The notes beneath the pieces were generated by a model. That model was given only the letters and a program-made list of their open reading frames with translations, had not been told where the DNA came from and made no database searches. 64,000 nucleotides of DNA from Haliea sp964022665 (GTDB lineage: Bacteria; Pseudomonadota; Gammaproteobacteria; Pseudomonadales; Halieaceae), in assembly GCA_964022665.1 (NCBI GenBank), contig CAXIDF010000021.1, forward strand, positions 3,324 to 67,323, written 5' to 3'. How positions within the stretch are numbered: position 1 is the first letter of the stretch; each line of letters starts with the position of its first letter. Positions 42,820 to 52,389 of this stretch are shown here, one piece after another. The translations under genes and the position numbers were made by a program.

Positions 42820-43944
42820 TCATTGCAGACGTCCTCGAACAAAGACAGTGGCCATTGTTAGCGACACCAGGGCAATGATTGCCAATGGCCAGAGACTGGC
42901 AAGGATATCGCGGGCCGGCATTGCCTTGAGAAAGCTGCCCTCCACAATGATCAAGAAATGCGTGAGAGGGACTGCCTGAGCCAGCCATTGCAGCAGCGTG
43001 GGCATGTTCTCCACTGGCGTGGCGAAGCCCGATATAAGAACAGACGGAACGCCGACGGCGAACGCGCCGAGAATGGCTTGCTGCTGGGTGGCGCTGACTG
43101 CCGAAATCACCAGGCCGATGCCTACCACCGATAGAATAAACAGCACCAGGCTGAGCAGAAGCAGCCAGAACGAGCCGCCAAAGGGAATCTGAAAAAGCCC
43201 GACGGCGGCGGCCATCATCAAGAGTCCGAGCCCCGTACCGACAGCCAGCGCCGGCAGCGACTTTGAAATGATAATTTCCGGTGTCGAAGTCGGAGAAACC
43301 AGCAACTGGTCGAAAGTGCCGAGCTCGCGTTCACGGGCAATCGACAGCGAGGTGATCAGCAGGGCGCTGAACAGTGCCAGGATGCCGCTCAGGCCGGGCA
43401 CGATGAACCAGCGGTAAATGAGGTTGGGGTTGAACCAGTTGCGCACCACGACCGCGGTTGAGGCTGCGACATCCGTGTTCACCTGGGCGCCGACGTCAGC
43501 GGCAATGTTGGATAGATACCCCACCGTGATCTGGCCTGAGTTACTGCGTCGACCATCGACCAGTACCTGGACGTAACCACCGTCGCCAGCTCCGATGGCG
43601 CGTGAGAAATCCGCAGGGATATCGAGGGCGGCGATCACTTCGCCCTTGTCAATCAGGCTACCCAGCTCACCGCGGTTGGCCACATGGTGCAGTTGCTGGA
43701 TAAAGTCGGCGCTCTCCATACGTCCGATCAGTTCCTGAGACCAACGGCCTGCATCCTGGTTGTGTATGGCGATATCAGCATTGCGCACTTCCAGGGTAGC
43801 CGCAAAGGCAAACACCAGAAGCTGCAGCATGGGGGGGACGAAAACCACCATCCGGCTGCGCGGATCGCGCAGGATGCTCAGTACTTCCTTGATGAACTGG
43901 GCGCGCAATCGAGTGGAGGCATAAGTACGGGGTCTTTGCGACAC
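42820..43944 (-). CDS. ybhR: ABC-2 type permease, YbhR-like
   Basis: A 374-residue ABC-2 permease. One N-terminal helix (RMVVFVPPMLQLLVFAFAATLEV), a large periplasmic domain (residues 45-170), then five helices including GILALFSALLITSLSIARERELGTFDQLLVSP and LVSLTMATVFVRGRLQ at the end. GTG 43944 is chosen because TGGAG lies eight bases upstream, after the stop of the preceding permease gene; the frame extends further without homology. It forms with the second permease the membrane channel of a YbhGFSR-type exporter. Confidence 0.85.
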   Translation of the reverse strand: MSQRPRTYASTRLRAQFIKEVLSILRDPRSRMVVFVPPMLQLLVFAFAATLEVRNADIAIHNQDAGRWSQELIGRMESADFIQQLHHVANRGELGSLIDKGEVIAALDIPADFSRAIGAGDGGYVQVLVDGRRSNSGQITVGYLSNIAADVGAQVNTDVAASTAVVVRNWFNPNLIYRWFIVPGLSGILALFSALLITSLSIARERELGTFDQLLVSPTSTPEIIISKSLPALAVGTGLGLLMMAAAVGLFQIPFGGSFWLLLLSLVLFILSVVGIGLVISAVSATQQQAILGAFAVGVPSVLISGFATPVENMPTLLQWLAQAVPLTHFLIIVEGSFLKAMPARDILASLWPLAIIALVSLTMATVFVRGRLQ

Positions 43945-43949
43945 GCCGC

Positions 43950-45119
43950 TCACTCCAGATTCTTGCGGGTGGCACGCTTGGCCACGACGAAAAACAGCGT
44001 GCCGATCGCCGCCATTGCCAGCAGGTTCGGCACGAACACTGCCCATATGTCACCGACCAGAAACACGGTCTTCAGCGACGAGACGAAATAGCGTGCCGGG
44101 ATCAACCAGGTAATGGCGCGAATGGGCGCCGGCATGGCGTCTATCTCGTACAGGAACCCCGACAACATGAAGGCGGGCAGGAAGCCCGAGAACAGCGCGA
44201 TCTGCGCAGCCAGGAACTGGTTGCGAGTGATGGAGGAGATCAGCAATCCCTGTCCCAGCGCGGGCACCATGAACACGGCCGAGAGCAGAAGGAGCGCGCC
44301 CAGCGATCCGCGCATCGGGACGCCGAGAACGAACACGGCCAGCGCCGTCGCTGACAGGGTAGACAGCATGCCGAGCGCGAAATAGGGCAGCAGCTTGCCG
44401 ATCAGAATTTCCGCGACCGAGGCGGGCGTGGACAACACCGCCTCCATGGTGCCGCGTTCCCACTCTCGCGCCACCACCAGCGCGGTGAGCATGGTTCCGA
44501 TGATGGTCATGACGATTGCGATCGCGCCTGGTACCAGCGAGCGACGGCTTTCGAGCTCGGCATTGAACCAGTATCGCGGCTCAAGTATTACAGCACCGGA
44601 TGGCGTGTTGGCACCGAGTCCGCCCTGCCAGGTCTGCATCACGCCGCGCGTGTAGTTGGCGACATAGTTGGCGGTGTTGGGCTGCGAGCCATCGGCGATG
44701 ACCTGCACCAACGGCTGGCCGTCGCTGGCGGCCAGTCGACGATCGAAATCCTGCGGAATCACCACGAAACCCCGCAGCTTGCCGGATACGACGTGTTTCG
44801 CCACCTCGCGCCGATCGTGCACAAATGTCACATCCAGATAGCGTGTACCGGCAAATGCCGCGGCGAGCGCCTGAGCGGAAGCGGATGGCGACTCCTGCAC
44901 CACGCCGATACGTACATCGCTTACATCCAACGACACTGCGTAAGCGAACAGGAACAACAGCACAACCGGCAGGACAAAGGCGATCAGCAGCGTCGACGGA
45001 TCGCGCATAGCCTGCAGGCTCTCTTTGAGCACCAGCGCCCGCAGGCGCCCAGCATCGAAGCGTCGCGTGGCGTCAGGGGGTAAGTGTTCAACAGAGCGTG
45101 GACTGGTTGCACCCTTCAT
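43950..45119 (-). CDS. ybhS: ABC-2 type permease, YbhS-like
   Basis: A 389-residue paralogue of the downstream permease with the same topology: LIAFVLPVVLLFLFAYAVSLDV, a periplasmic domain with FVVIPQDFDRRL, then MTIIGTMLTALVVAREWERGTMEAVLSTP and AIGTLFFVVAKRATRKNLE at the end. Its ATG overlaps the ATPase stop (ATGA). The gene order regulator-fusion protein-ATPase-permease-permease equals E. coli ybiH(cecR)-ybhG-F-S-R, an exporter linked to drug and cation tolerance. Confidence 0.87.
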   Translation of the reverse strand: MKGATSPRSVEHLPPDATRRFDAGRLRALVLKESLQAMRDPSTLLIAFVLPVVLLFLFAYAVSLDVSDVRIGVVQESPSASAQALAAAFAGTRYLDVTFVHDRREVAKHVVSGKLRGFVVIPQDFDRRLAASDGQPLVQVIADGSQPNTANYVANYTRGVMQTWQGGLGANTPSGAVILEPRYWFNAELESRRSLVPGAIAIVMTIIGTMLTALVVAREWERGTMEAVLSTPASVAEILIGKLLPYFALGMLSTLSATALAVFVLGVPMRGSLGALLLLSAVFMVPALGQGLLISSITRNQFLAAQIALFSGFLPAFMLSGFLYEIDAMPAPIRAITWLIPARYFVSSLKTVFLVGDIWAVFVPNLLAMAAIGTLFFVVAKRATRKNLE

Positions 45120-46900
45120 GTCGCCGCCTCGCCGCGCGCGTCGTCGGCCAGGTCGGCGGACTCGACCAGGTGGATGAACGCGTCTTCCATGGTCGGGTCA
45201 GGCCGCTGGGCGTTGCCCGCATTGCGTTTGAGCACGTCCGGTGTTTCCAGGGCAATAAGTCGGGCGCGGTATAACATCGCCACACGGTCACAGTACTCGG
45301 CCTCATCCATGAAATGGGTGGTGACCATCACCGTCACCCCCTTGCGGGCAAGGCCATTGATATGGGTCCAGAACTCTCGCCGCGTGATTGGATCAACCCC
45401 CGATGTCGGCTCATCCAGAAACAGCACGGGTGGGTGATGCATCAGCGCGCAGGCGAGTGCGAGGCGCTGCCTGAAGCCCAGCGGCAGCGAGTCCGGCGCC
45501 GACGACAGCCAGGGTTCCAGGCCAAAGGTGTCGATCATCGCCTCGATTCGCGTGCGCCGCGTGGCACCTGCCAGTCCGTAAACACCCGCAGAGAACTCCA
45601 GGTTCTGTCGCACCGAGAGCAAGCTGTAGAGAGAAAATTTCTGTGCCATGTAGCCGAGTTGGCCTTTCGCAGCGCCGGTGGCCCGACGCAAGTCCAGTCC
45701 TGCCACCTCCGCTTCACCGTGAGAGGGTTTGAGCAGGCCGCACAACATCTTGAAGGTGGTTGACTTGCCGGCCCCGTTGGGGCCGAGCAGGCCGAAAATT
45801 TCCCCTTTGCGCACCTCGAAGCTGACCTTGTCGGTGGCGGTGAAATTGCCGAAGCGCTTGGTCAGGTTGCGACAGGAAACGGCGATTTCAGAATCCAGTT
45901 TCACCGGGGGCAGGCGTTCGGCCAGCGCCGATTTACCTCCTGGGCCGCCGCCGAGTAGGTCTATGAAAGCATCCTCGAAGCGGGGTGGTACTGCGACGAG
46001 CTGCGCATCGACGCGAGCGGCCAGTGTCTGGATTTCCGCCGCCTCGTTCCCGGCACGCAGTACCACGCGCACACCTGCGCCCTGGATGACACCATCGCCT
46101 ATGCTATCGAGCGCGAGCGCATCGGCCAGCACAGTGCGACGCTTCTCACCCACGGCCTCGAGACGGAAGCTGCGATTCTTCAGGCGCCCGGTCAGTTCTT
46201 CAGGTGGCCCATCGAAAGCGAGCTCTCCATTGTTCATCAACAATACGCTGTCGCAGCGCTCAGCCTCATCGAGATAGGCGGTGGACCAGACCACGGCCAT
46301 GCCATCGTCCGTCAACGCCTGCACCATACGCCACAGATCCTGACGACTGACTGGATCGACGCCGACACTGGGTTCGTCCAGTAGAAGGACTCTGGGCCTT
46401 GCCATCAGCGCGCAGGCCAGACCCAGCTTTTGCTTCATGCCTCCCGACAGTTTTCCAGCCAGACGCCCGGTGAAGGGTGCCAGGCGCGTGAAGTCGAGCA
46501 ATTCGGCGAACAGGTCGCTGTGACGGGCGGCCGCCAAGCCACGCAGTTGGGCATAAAGGCGCATGTTCTCCATCACCGACAGGTCCTCATACAAGCCGAA
46601 GCGCTGCGGCATGTAACCGCTGACGACATGGATAGCATCGTTGTCGTCTACCACATCGAAACCCGCGAGGCTGACGCGACCGGTATCCGGCGCCAGCAGG
46701 CCTGTCATGATGCGCATCAGGGTCGTCTTGCCAGCGCCGTCCGGGCCGACCAGGCCGGTAAGGCGGCCGTAGTGGATGCCTGCACTGAGGCAACGCAGGG
46801 CCTGTACGCCGCCGAAGTGTTTATTCACGCGATCGATAACAACGGCAGCACCGCTATCTGTTATAGGCGACGCGGCTGCCGTAGTGGAGCCGGCGGCCAT
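45116..46900 (-). CDS. ybhF: Double ABC ATPase, YbhF-like
   Basis: A fused two-domain ATPase of 594 residues. NBD1: Walker A GPDGAGKTTLM, signature KLSGGMKQKLGLACALM, Walker B VLLLDEPSVGVDP. NBD2: Walker A GPNGAGKSTTF, signature SLPLGFRQRLALACAL (degenerate, LPLGF for LSGG), Walker B VLFLDEPTSGVDP, H-loop TTHFMDEAE. In NBD1 the H-loop His is replaced (STAYLDEAE). ATG 46900 follows the fusion-protein stop and has GAGG nine bases upstream; ATG 46918 would add six residues. It powers the two permeases. Confidence 0.9.
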   Translation of the reverse strand: MAAGSTTAAASPITDSGAAVVIDRVNKHFGGVQALRCLSAGIHYGRLTGLVGPDGAGKTTLMRIMTGLLAPDTGRVSLAGFDVVDDNDAIHVVSGYMPQRFGLYEDLSVMENMRLYAQLRGLAAARHSDLFAELLDFTRLAPFTGRLAGKLSGGMKQKLGLACALMARPRVLLLDEPSVGVDPVSRQDLWRMVQALTDDGMAVVWSTAYLDEAERCDSVLLMNNGELAFDGPPEELTGRLKNRSFRLEAVGEKRRTVLADALALDSIGDGVIQGAGVRVVLRAGNEAAEIQTLAARVDAQLVAVPPRFEDAFIDLLGGGPGGKSALAERLPPVKLDSEIAVSCRNLTKRFGNFTATDKVSFEVRKGEIFGLLGPNGAGKSTTFKMLCGLLKPSHGEAEVAGLDLRRATGAAKGQLGYMAQKFSLYSLLSVRQNLEFSAGVYGLAGATRRTRIEAMIDTFGLEPWLSSAPDSLPLGFRQRLALACALMHHPPVLFLDEPTSGVDPITRREFWTHINGLARKGVTVMVTTHFMDEAEYCDRVAMLYRARLIALETPDVLKRNAGNAQRPDPTMEDAFIHLVESADLADDARGEAAT

Positions 46901-46901
46901 A

Positions 46902-47942
46902 TCAGTAACCCTCTGCATCGATTTCGTCGGTCGGCGCGGTGTCGACCTCGATGGTTACCGGCATCCCCTGGCGCAGTCCGGCAGTAGTGTCGGCGTTGTC
47001 GATCACGATTCGCAGCCGATAGACCAGGTCGGTGCGCAAGTCGACGGTCTCTACCGTCTTTGGTGTGAACTCGGCGCGTGGCGAGATGAAGCCGATCTGT
47101 CCTTCATAGGCTTTGTCGGAAGAATCGCTGTACACGCGTACCCGCTTGCCGGGCGCGATACGACCAAGGTCTGACTCGCCCACATAGGCGCGGACGTATA
47201 CCGGCGAGTCCAGGCTCAGGCTATAGACGGTGTTGTGGCTGGCCACCATGCTGCCCGGCTCACGCACCCGAGCGATTACGGTACCGGAGCTCGGCGCCAG
47301 CAACTCGGTGTCGGCCAGGGCGGTGACAGCCTGGGCTTGCGCTGCTTCGGCAGCCGCCAGGCCGGCCTCGGCTGCAGCGATGTCCTCGCTGCGAAAGCCC
47401 TCGTTGGCCAGCGACAGCGCCGCCTCGGCCGCGTTCACGCCGGCGGTCGCCTGGTCTCGAGCGGCACGTGCGGCGTCGACAGCTTGCTGGCTGCTGGCGC
47501 CGGACGTAAACAGCCTGCTCTGGCGGTTATAGTTGCGCTCGGCATCGGCGGCGACGGCCAGCGCATGTTGCAGGGCCTCGTGTGCCTGGGCAATTTCCTG
47601 GGGACGCAGGCCACCACGTAATTTGTTCAGTTCCGCGCGCGCGAGACGAACGTTCGCTTTCGCCGCTGCGAGCGCATTCTCGTAGGGCTGTGTATCGAGT
47701 GTCGCCACACGGGTACCAGCCGTGACTGCGTCTCCCTCATCAAAAACCATCTCGGCCACACGGCCAGGTTGCCGGAAAGCCAATTGCACCTCGCGGATAT
47801 CGACGTTCCCATACAGGCGCAGAACGCCAGCATCATCTGCTGTACGCTGCGTCCATAGCCATCCGGCGCCAACGGCGATGACCAGAACGGCGGCAATTAT
47901 AATGGCGCGCCTGGCGGCGGGGGCGAGACCACTGAACTTCAT
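46902..47942 (-). CDS. ybhG: HlyD-family membrane fusion protein, YbhG-like
   Basis: A 346-residue periplasmic adaptor: one N-terminal anchor (RRAIIIAAVLVIAVGAGWLW), lipoyl halves (LYGNVDIREVQLAFRQPGRV and APSSGTVIARVREPGSMV), a long helical hairpin rich in Ala, and a beta-barrel (VYVRAYVGESDLGRIAPGKRV). ATG 47942 is chosen for AGAGGA eight bases upstream; TTG 47963 lies before it in frame. It links the ABC complex to an outer-membrane channel not encoded here. Confidence 0.9.
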   Translation of the reverse strand: MKFSGLAPAARRAIIIAAVLVIAVGAGWLWTQRTADDAGVLRLYGNVDIREVQLAFRQPGRVAEMVFDEGDAVTAGTRVATLDTQPYENALAAAKANVRLARAELNKLRGGLRPQEIAQAHEALQHALAVAADAERNYNRQSRLFTSGASSQQAVDAARAARDQATAGVNAAEAALSLANEGFRSEDIAAAEAGLAAAEAAQAQAVTALADTELLAPSSGTVIARVREPGSMVASHNTVYSLSLDSPVYVRAYVGESDLGRIAPGKRVRVYSDSSDKAYEGQIGFISPRAEFTPKTVETVDLRTDLVYRLRIVIDNADTTAGLRQGMPVTIEVDTAPTDEIDAEGY

Positions 47943-48023
47943 TGGGTGATCCTCTTGCAGCAATTTGATTTCCCCGTATCGCCAATTCCATCGGTGGCGG
48001 GAATGCCCTCGACGAAGACGGAG

Positions 48024-48638
48024 TCAAAGTTCATGCCGCGCTTCGATCCCGCGGCGGTAGATTGAGAACACGCCCGGCGCATCGCGCCGGATATGTGAGA
48101 CGTCGCCCGCGAGCAGCGATTGCATTACCAGTCCCTGAATAGAGCCTATGAACAGAACGGCTGCGGTATCTACGTCCAGAGTGGCATCCAGTTCGCCCTG
48201 CGCCACGCCGGCTCTGAGTAGGCGGTGCAAACGCTCTGCATAGTGATGGGTCATGGTTTGCACTATCCGCTTGGGCAGCGTTTCACCCGCTCGCTGCAGT
48301 TCGCCGAACAGCATCCTCGGTACGCCCGGCTGTTCGGAGACGAAATCAATATGTGTCATGAACATGGCCTCAAGCGCTGCGATTGGCGACTGCATACCTT
48401 CCGCTGCCCTGTCCACTCGAGAGAGAAGGCGTTCCGTAACCCAGGACAACACGGCTTGCAGGATGGAATCCTTGGTGGGGAAGTGCCGGAAGAGTGCGCC
48501 CTGGGTCAGCCCCATGCGCTTGGCGATGTCCGAGGTTGTGATGTCGCTGGGGTTCTTCTCCCCAGCCAGATCAATTACCGCTTCCACCGTCGCTGCCCGA
48601 CGCTCTTCAGCTGGAAGGTGTTTGGGACGCCGACGCAT
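48024..48638 (-). CDS. TetR-family regulator of the ABC exporter (CecR-like)
   Basis: A 204-residue TetR protein: the N-terminal HTH VEAVIDLAGEKNPSDITTSDIAKRMGLTQGALFRHFPTKDSIL and a helical ligand domain with DTAAVLFIGSIQGLVMQSLLAG. ATG 48638 (MRRRPKHLP) is preferred over TTG 48647. It lies 81 bases before ybhG on the same strand, as cecR does before ybhGFSR, so it probably represses the operon. Confidence 0.87.
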   Translation of the reverse strand: MRRRPKHLPAEERRAATVEAVIDLAGEKNPSDITTSDIAKRMGLTQGALFRHFPTKDSILQAVLSWVTERLLSRVDRAAEGMQSPIAALEAMFMTHIDFVSEQPGVPRMLFGELQRAGETLPKRIVQTMTHHYAERLHRLLRAGVAQGELDATLDVDTAAVLFIGSIQGLVMQSLLAGDVSHIRRDAPGVFSIYRRGIEARHEL

Positions 48639-48658
48639 TGCTTTCAAACCCTAAAGTA

Positions 48659-48672
48659 AGTAATCAATTACT
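48659..48672. promoter_or_regulatory. Putative TetR operator
   Basis: AGTAAT-CA-ATTACT is a 6-base inverted repeat just upstream of the tetR start, in the region shared with the divergent esterase gene. Confidence 0.45.
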
Positions 48673-48845
48673 ATCTTAGCACTGATTACCGTTGGATCAA
48701 CAGGAATCTACAAAGGGAGCCCACCATGAAATCCCGTGATGGATGCGCAAGACGCTGATCACAGCGACCATATGGGCGGATAAAGCCTCAGGCAGCGGCA
48801 GCCGTGATAACCTGTGCGAAATTAGGCGTACAGGAGAGCAGGGTC

Positions 48846-49505
48846 TTGCTGAAGTGTGAAGTATTGGAACCCAACGGAACCGCCGATGCGGCGGTGATTT
48901 GGCTGCATGGCCTGGGCGCCAGTGGGCACGATTTCGTTCCGGTGGTACCTCATCTGGGCTTGCCGGCTGGCCACGGTGTGCGGTTCGTTTTCCCCCATGC
49001 ACCTGAAATACCCATCACAATCAACGGCGGCATGGTGATGCCGGCCTGGTACGACATACTTGTCATGTCGATAGAGCGCGAGATTGACCTGGCGCAGATA
49101 GAATCGTCGTCTGCCTCCGTGCGGGAATTGATCCAGCGTGAACTGGATGCGGGGATTGCGAGTGAGCGCCTCGTGCTTGCCGGGTTCAGTCAGGGCGGCG
49201 CGGTGGCTTATCACACGGCGCTATCCTACCCACGGCCCCTGGGTGGATTACTGGCGCTCTCTACGTATTTCGCGACCGCAAGGGAGGTGAGCCTCTCGGC
49301 GGCAAACAAGGCCTTGCCCATCGATATTTTCCATGGCACTCGAGATCCCATGGTGCCGGAAACAATGGGTCATACCGCGAGCCAGATCCTGCAAAGCATG
49401 GGCTTCGCGCCACGGTACCGCAGCTACCCCATGCAACACGAAGTGTGCATGGAGGAAATTGAGGATATCGGGCGCAGCCTCAGGGATTGGCTGAAGCTGG
49501 TGTGA
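48846..49505 (+). CDS. Carboxylesterase/phospholipase family alpha/beta-hydrolase
   Basis: A 219-residue esterase of the EstB/acyl-protein-thioesterase family: AAVIWLHGLGASGHDFVPVV, PAWYDI, nucleophile Ser in LAGFSQGGAVAYHTAL, Asp in HGTRDPMVP and His in YPMQHEVCMEEIEDI. TTG 48846 (MLKCEVLEPNG) is chosen because AGGAG lies nine bases upstream and family members start there; a GTG at 48804 would add 14 unrelated residues. It hydrolyses short acyl esters or thioesters; the natural substrate is unknown. Confidence 0.88.
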   Translation: MLKCEVLEPNGTADAAVIWLHGLGASGHDFVPVVPHLGLPAGHGVRFVFPHAPEIPITINGGMVMPAWYDILVMSIEREIDLAQIESSSASVRELIQRELDAGIASERLVLAGFSQGGAVAYHTALSYPRPLGGLLALSTYFATAREVSLSAANKALPIDIFHGTRDPMVPETMGHTASQILQSMGFAPRYRSYPMQHEVCMEEIEDIGRSLRDWLKLV

Positions 49506-49654
49506 ACAGCATCGCAGTTGCATAGCAGGTATCCGGTAAATCACGCCACGATGCCAGCCGCGGCGCAAAGCCATTCATCGGCTCAGCATTGAGTTGCTCG
49601 AGTCGAGGTGAAAACAGTGTGTTGGCACCGGGCCGGCTGGCTGTGCGGGGCTGC

Positions 49655-50467
49655 TTATGGCATGACCAGCAAGTCACACTCCAGCTCGTCAAGGACTTTC
49701 TCGGCGGCGTTGTTGTTCAACATGGCCGACAGCCCCGAGCGTGCTGACGTGCCCATTACCACCATCCCTGCGTTGATCTCTCGCGCCGTTTTGATAATGG
49801 CGTCGTGTGGCTCATCCATCACAATGTGCACGCGCTCGGCCGGCACGTCGCAAGCACGTATCAGGGAGCCCCGATCCGGTCGGTTCGCGAGGTCTTTGTA
49901 GGCGCTGATATAGTGCACTTCGGTATCGGTCTGCTCGAAGAACTCGCGACACATGTCCAGTATCTTCTGATTGAGTGTGCGATAGGCCTCCTGGTCACCT
50001 CGGGTATCCAGGGCGGCGAGAATGATATCAGCCTGATTGCCGCCATCGCCTTTGACCAGCAGTACCGGACAACTGCACTCGCGTATCAACGTCCAGTCCG
50101 AGGTCCGCTTCAGGCGGCGCTGTGCGGTAGAGTGCCGGTGGGAGGACTTCACCACGCCATCCACCTTGTGCCGCTCGGCGGCGTTGACGACGGCGCTATA
50201 CCAGTCCTTGTGCCATTCAACTTCAATGGCCACCGGTATTCCCTTCTCACGCAGAGGGGCAACCGCTGCTGTCAGTACCTGCTGTTGTCCGGCGATGCGC
50301 TTTTCGATTTCGGCGTCCTGGCCGTCACCGCGCGGCAGGTCGCCGTGAATGCAGCAATAAACCCGCAGTTCCGTATCGGTATTCTCGGCGATCGCGACCA
50401 TGCGCGACAGGGCGGGCTGCTGTTCCTGGGTGGGGTCGTATACGACAAGATAGTGAGTGGTGCTCAT
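49655..50467 (-). CDS. Tandem universal stress protein (UspE-like)
   Basis: A 270-residue protein of two Usp domains (about 1-140 and 145-270). Domain 1 starts HYLVVYDPTQEQQPAL and contains VDGVVKSSHRHSTAQRRLKRTSDWTLIRECSCPVLLVK; domain 2 ends VVMGTSARSGLSAMLNNNAAEKVLDELECDLLVM. The ATP-binding G-x2-G-x9-G(S/T) motif is altered in the second domain, as in UspE. The gene is divergent from nhaD, which fits a stress role. Confidence 0.87.
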   Translation of the reverse strand: MSTTHYLVVYDPTQEQQPALSRMVAIAENTDTELRVYCCIHGDLPRGDGQDAEIEKRIAGQQQVLTAAVAPLREKGIPVAIEVEWHKDWYSAVVNAAERHKVDGVVKSSHRHSTAQRRLKRTSDWTLIRECSCPVLLVKGDGGNQADIILAALDTRGDQEAYRTLNQKILDMCREFFEQTDTEVHYISAYKDLANRPDRGSLIRACDVPAERVHIVMDEPHDAIIKTAREINAGMVVMGTSARSGLSAMLNNNAAEKVLDELECDLLVMP

Positions 50468-50773
50468 CTAAAAACTCGCTTTCTCTAAATCGGGTGTATT
50501 CTGGCCATGATCGCCAAGTCCGGGGCTTTCATCCATGCTCTCTGACCAATTTGCGGCGCTTTTTTTCCTCTATCGGTTGGGGCGCATGTGAACCAAAAAA
50601 TTGCGCACTTGCAAAGCCTCTCTGTTGTCGCACAGGCAGAGGCGAGTGTCATTAATATACCCGAACAAAATGCCGTTTTGGCGACATAGGTCAATTCAGG
50701 CAGGTATTGACTGTGTTCAGATGCGCACACTTCGGGCCCAGCCCTACCGTACACCGTATTCGAGTCAGGAATC
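50468..50773. other. Intergenic region between uspE-like and nhaD
   Basis: No gene seen. A TTGACT element at 50707-50712 could be part of a promoter for nhaD, but no convincing -10 follows at normal spacing. ATTAATATA at about 50650 is the only AT-rich patch. Confidence 0.3.
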
Positions 50774-50776
50774 ATG

Positions 50777-52279
50777 ATGGAATTAAGTCATTCGCGCAGT
50801 CGACTTCCCGGGTCGCGTGCCCGGCGGGCTATGGCCTGCAATAACTGGAGTCGACTGGTGGCGGGCTGCCTGTTGGCGCTCGTCCTGGTTCCATCTAGCG
50901 TCTTTGCCAGTGCGGCGGAAGCCGGCGGCGGGTTTACACGGCACCCGGTGGGTTACCTGGCCGTGGCGATTTTCACGATCGCCTACATCTTCGTGATGTT
51001 TGAAGAGAAACTGCACTTGCGCAAGTGCAAGCCCGTATTGCTGGCGGCGGGCCTCATCTGGTTCCTTGTCGCTGGCTTTGCGGCGCTTCAGGGGGATACG
51101 GAAAGCGCCAATGCCGCACTCCGGCACAACCTGCTGGAATACTCCGAGCTGTTGTTGTTCCTGCTGGTGGCGATGACCTACATCAACGCCATGGAAGAGC
51201 GTCAACTGTTTGATGCCCTGCGAAGCTTCCTGGTCAGCAAAGGCTTCAGCTACCTCAGTCTTTTCTGGATTACAGGCGTGTTGGCTTTCTTCATATCACC
51301 CGTCGCCGACAACCTCACTACCGCCCTGCTGATGTGTGCCGTGCTGCTGAAGGTGGGGGAAAAAAGCCCGCGTTTCATCAGTCTGGGGTGTATCAATATT
51401 GTCATCGCGGCCAACGCGGGAGGTGCCTTCTCGCCGTTTGGCGACATTACCACGCTGATGGTGTGGCAAAAGGGCATGATTGAGTTCACCGAGTTCTTCA
51501 GGCTGTTCATTCCCTCGGCGGTCAATTTTCTGGTGCCGGCCGTGATCATGAGCTTCGCTACTCCCCGTGAACTGCCGGAAGACGCCATGGAGCCTGTGAT
51601 CATGAAGCGCGGTGCCCGGCGCACCGTAGCGCTGTTCCTGCTGACAATCACAACCGCAGTACTGGGCCACAATTTTCTGCACCTGCCCGCTGTGGTTGGC
51701 ATGATGATGGGGCTGGCGTATCTGCAGTTGCTGGGCTACTACCTGCGTATCAGCTTCAAGCGCGGTGTTGCAAAGGAGAGGCGGTGGGCCGAGGCCCAGC
51801 AGAACACCCGTCTGCTGGAACGGCTCGACAAGGCTGTACCCTTCGACGTGTTCAACCCGATGGCGCGGACCGAGTGGGACACGCTTCTGTTCTTCTATGG
51901 CGTGGTGCTGTGCGTGGGTGGCCTGGGCTATATTGGCTATCTGGCGGAAGTCTCTCAGTTACTCTATGCGGATTGGAGTACAACCGGCGCCAACATTGCG
52001 GTCGGCTTCATGTCGGCCGTTGTCGACAATATTCCCGTGATGTTTGCGGTACTCTCCATGGAGCCTGACATGTCTCACGGACAGTGGCTGCTGGTGACGC
52101 TCACAGCGGGGGTCGGTGGCTCCATGTTGTCAATCGGCTCAGCGGCGGGTGTTGCGCTGATGGGGCAGGCCCGTGGTTACTACACGCTTATGTCGCACTT
52201 GCGCTGGACGCCAGTCATCGCCTGCGGTTATGGGGCCTCCATCGCCACCCATATGTGGTTGAATGCGGCGCTGTTCTGA
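50777..52279 (+). CDS. nhaD: Na+/H+ antiporter NhaD
   Basis: A 500-residue antiporter of the ArsB/NhaD fold. A leader (SRLVAGCLLALVLVPSSVFASAAEAGGG) resembles a signal sequence, followed by about twelve membrane helices. Typical blocks are ISPVADNLTTALLM, NAGGAFSPFGDITTLMVW, MSAVVDNIPVMFAVLSM and GVGGSMLSIGSAAGVALMGQARG; the paired VADN/VVDN motifs are the half-membrane ion-binding loops. It extrudes Na+ or Li+ at alkaline pH and suits a marine cell. ATG 50777 has AGGA six bases upstream; ATG 50774 is adjacent. Confidence 0.93.
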   Translation: MELSHSRSRLPGSRARRAMACNNWSRLVAGCLLALVLVPSSVFASAAEAGGGFTRHPVGYLAVAIFTIAYIFVMFEEKLHLRKCKPVLLAAGLIWFLVAGFAALQGDTESANAALRHNLLEYSELLLFLLVAMTYINAMEERQLFDALRSFLVSKGFSYLSLFWITGVLAFFISPVADNLTTALLMCAVLLKVGEKSPRFISLGCINIVIAANAGGAFSPFGDITTLMVWQKGMIEFTEFFRLFIPSAVNFLVPAVIMSFATPRELPEDAMEPVIMKRGARRTVALFLLTITTAVLGHNFLHLPAVVGMMMGLAYLQLLGYYLRISFKRGVAKERRWAEAQQNTRLLERLDKAVPFDVFNPMARTEWDTLLFFYGVVLCVGGLGYIGYLAEVSQLLYADWSTTGANIAVGFMSAVVDNIPVMFAVLSMEPDMSHGQWLLVTLTAGVGGSMLSIGSAAGVALMGQARGYYTLMSHLRWTPVIACGYGASIATHMWLNAALF

Positions 52280-52389
52280 GGGGTGTGTCTTTTGCATCAA
52301 GACGGCGTCAGCCAGCGTTACACCTTCGTTGATCACCTTCGCGAATCGAACGTCAATTTTGTAGAATGCGGTTTGGGAGGTGCGAGTCA

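Noticed and set aside
48726..48758. Short frame MKSRDGCARR with a GGGAG site between tetR and the esterase
   Set aside because: Only ten codons, no link to amino-acid genes or attenuator structure; likely chance.
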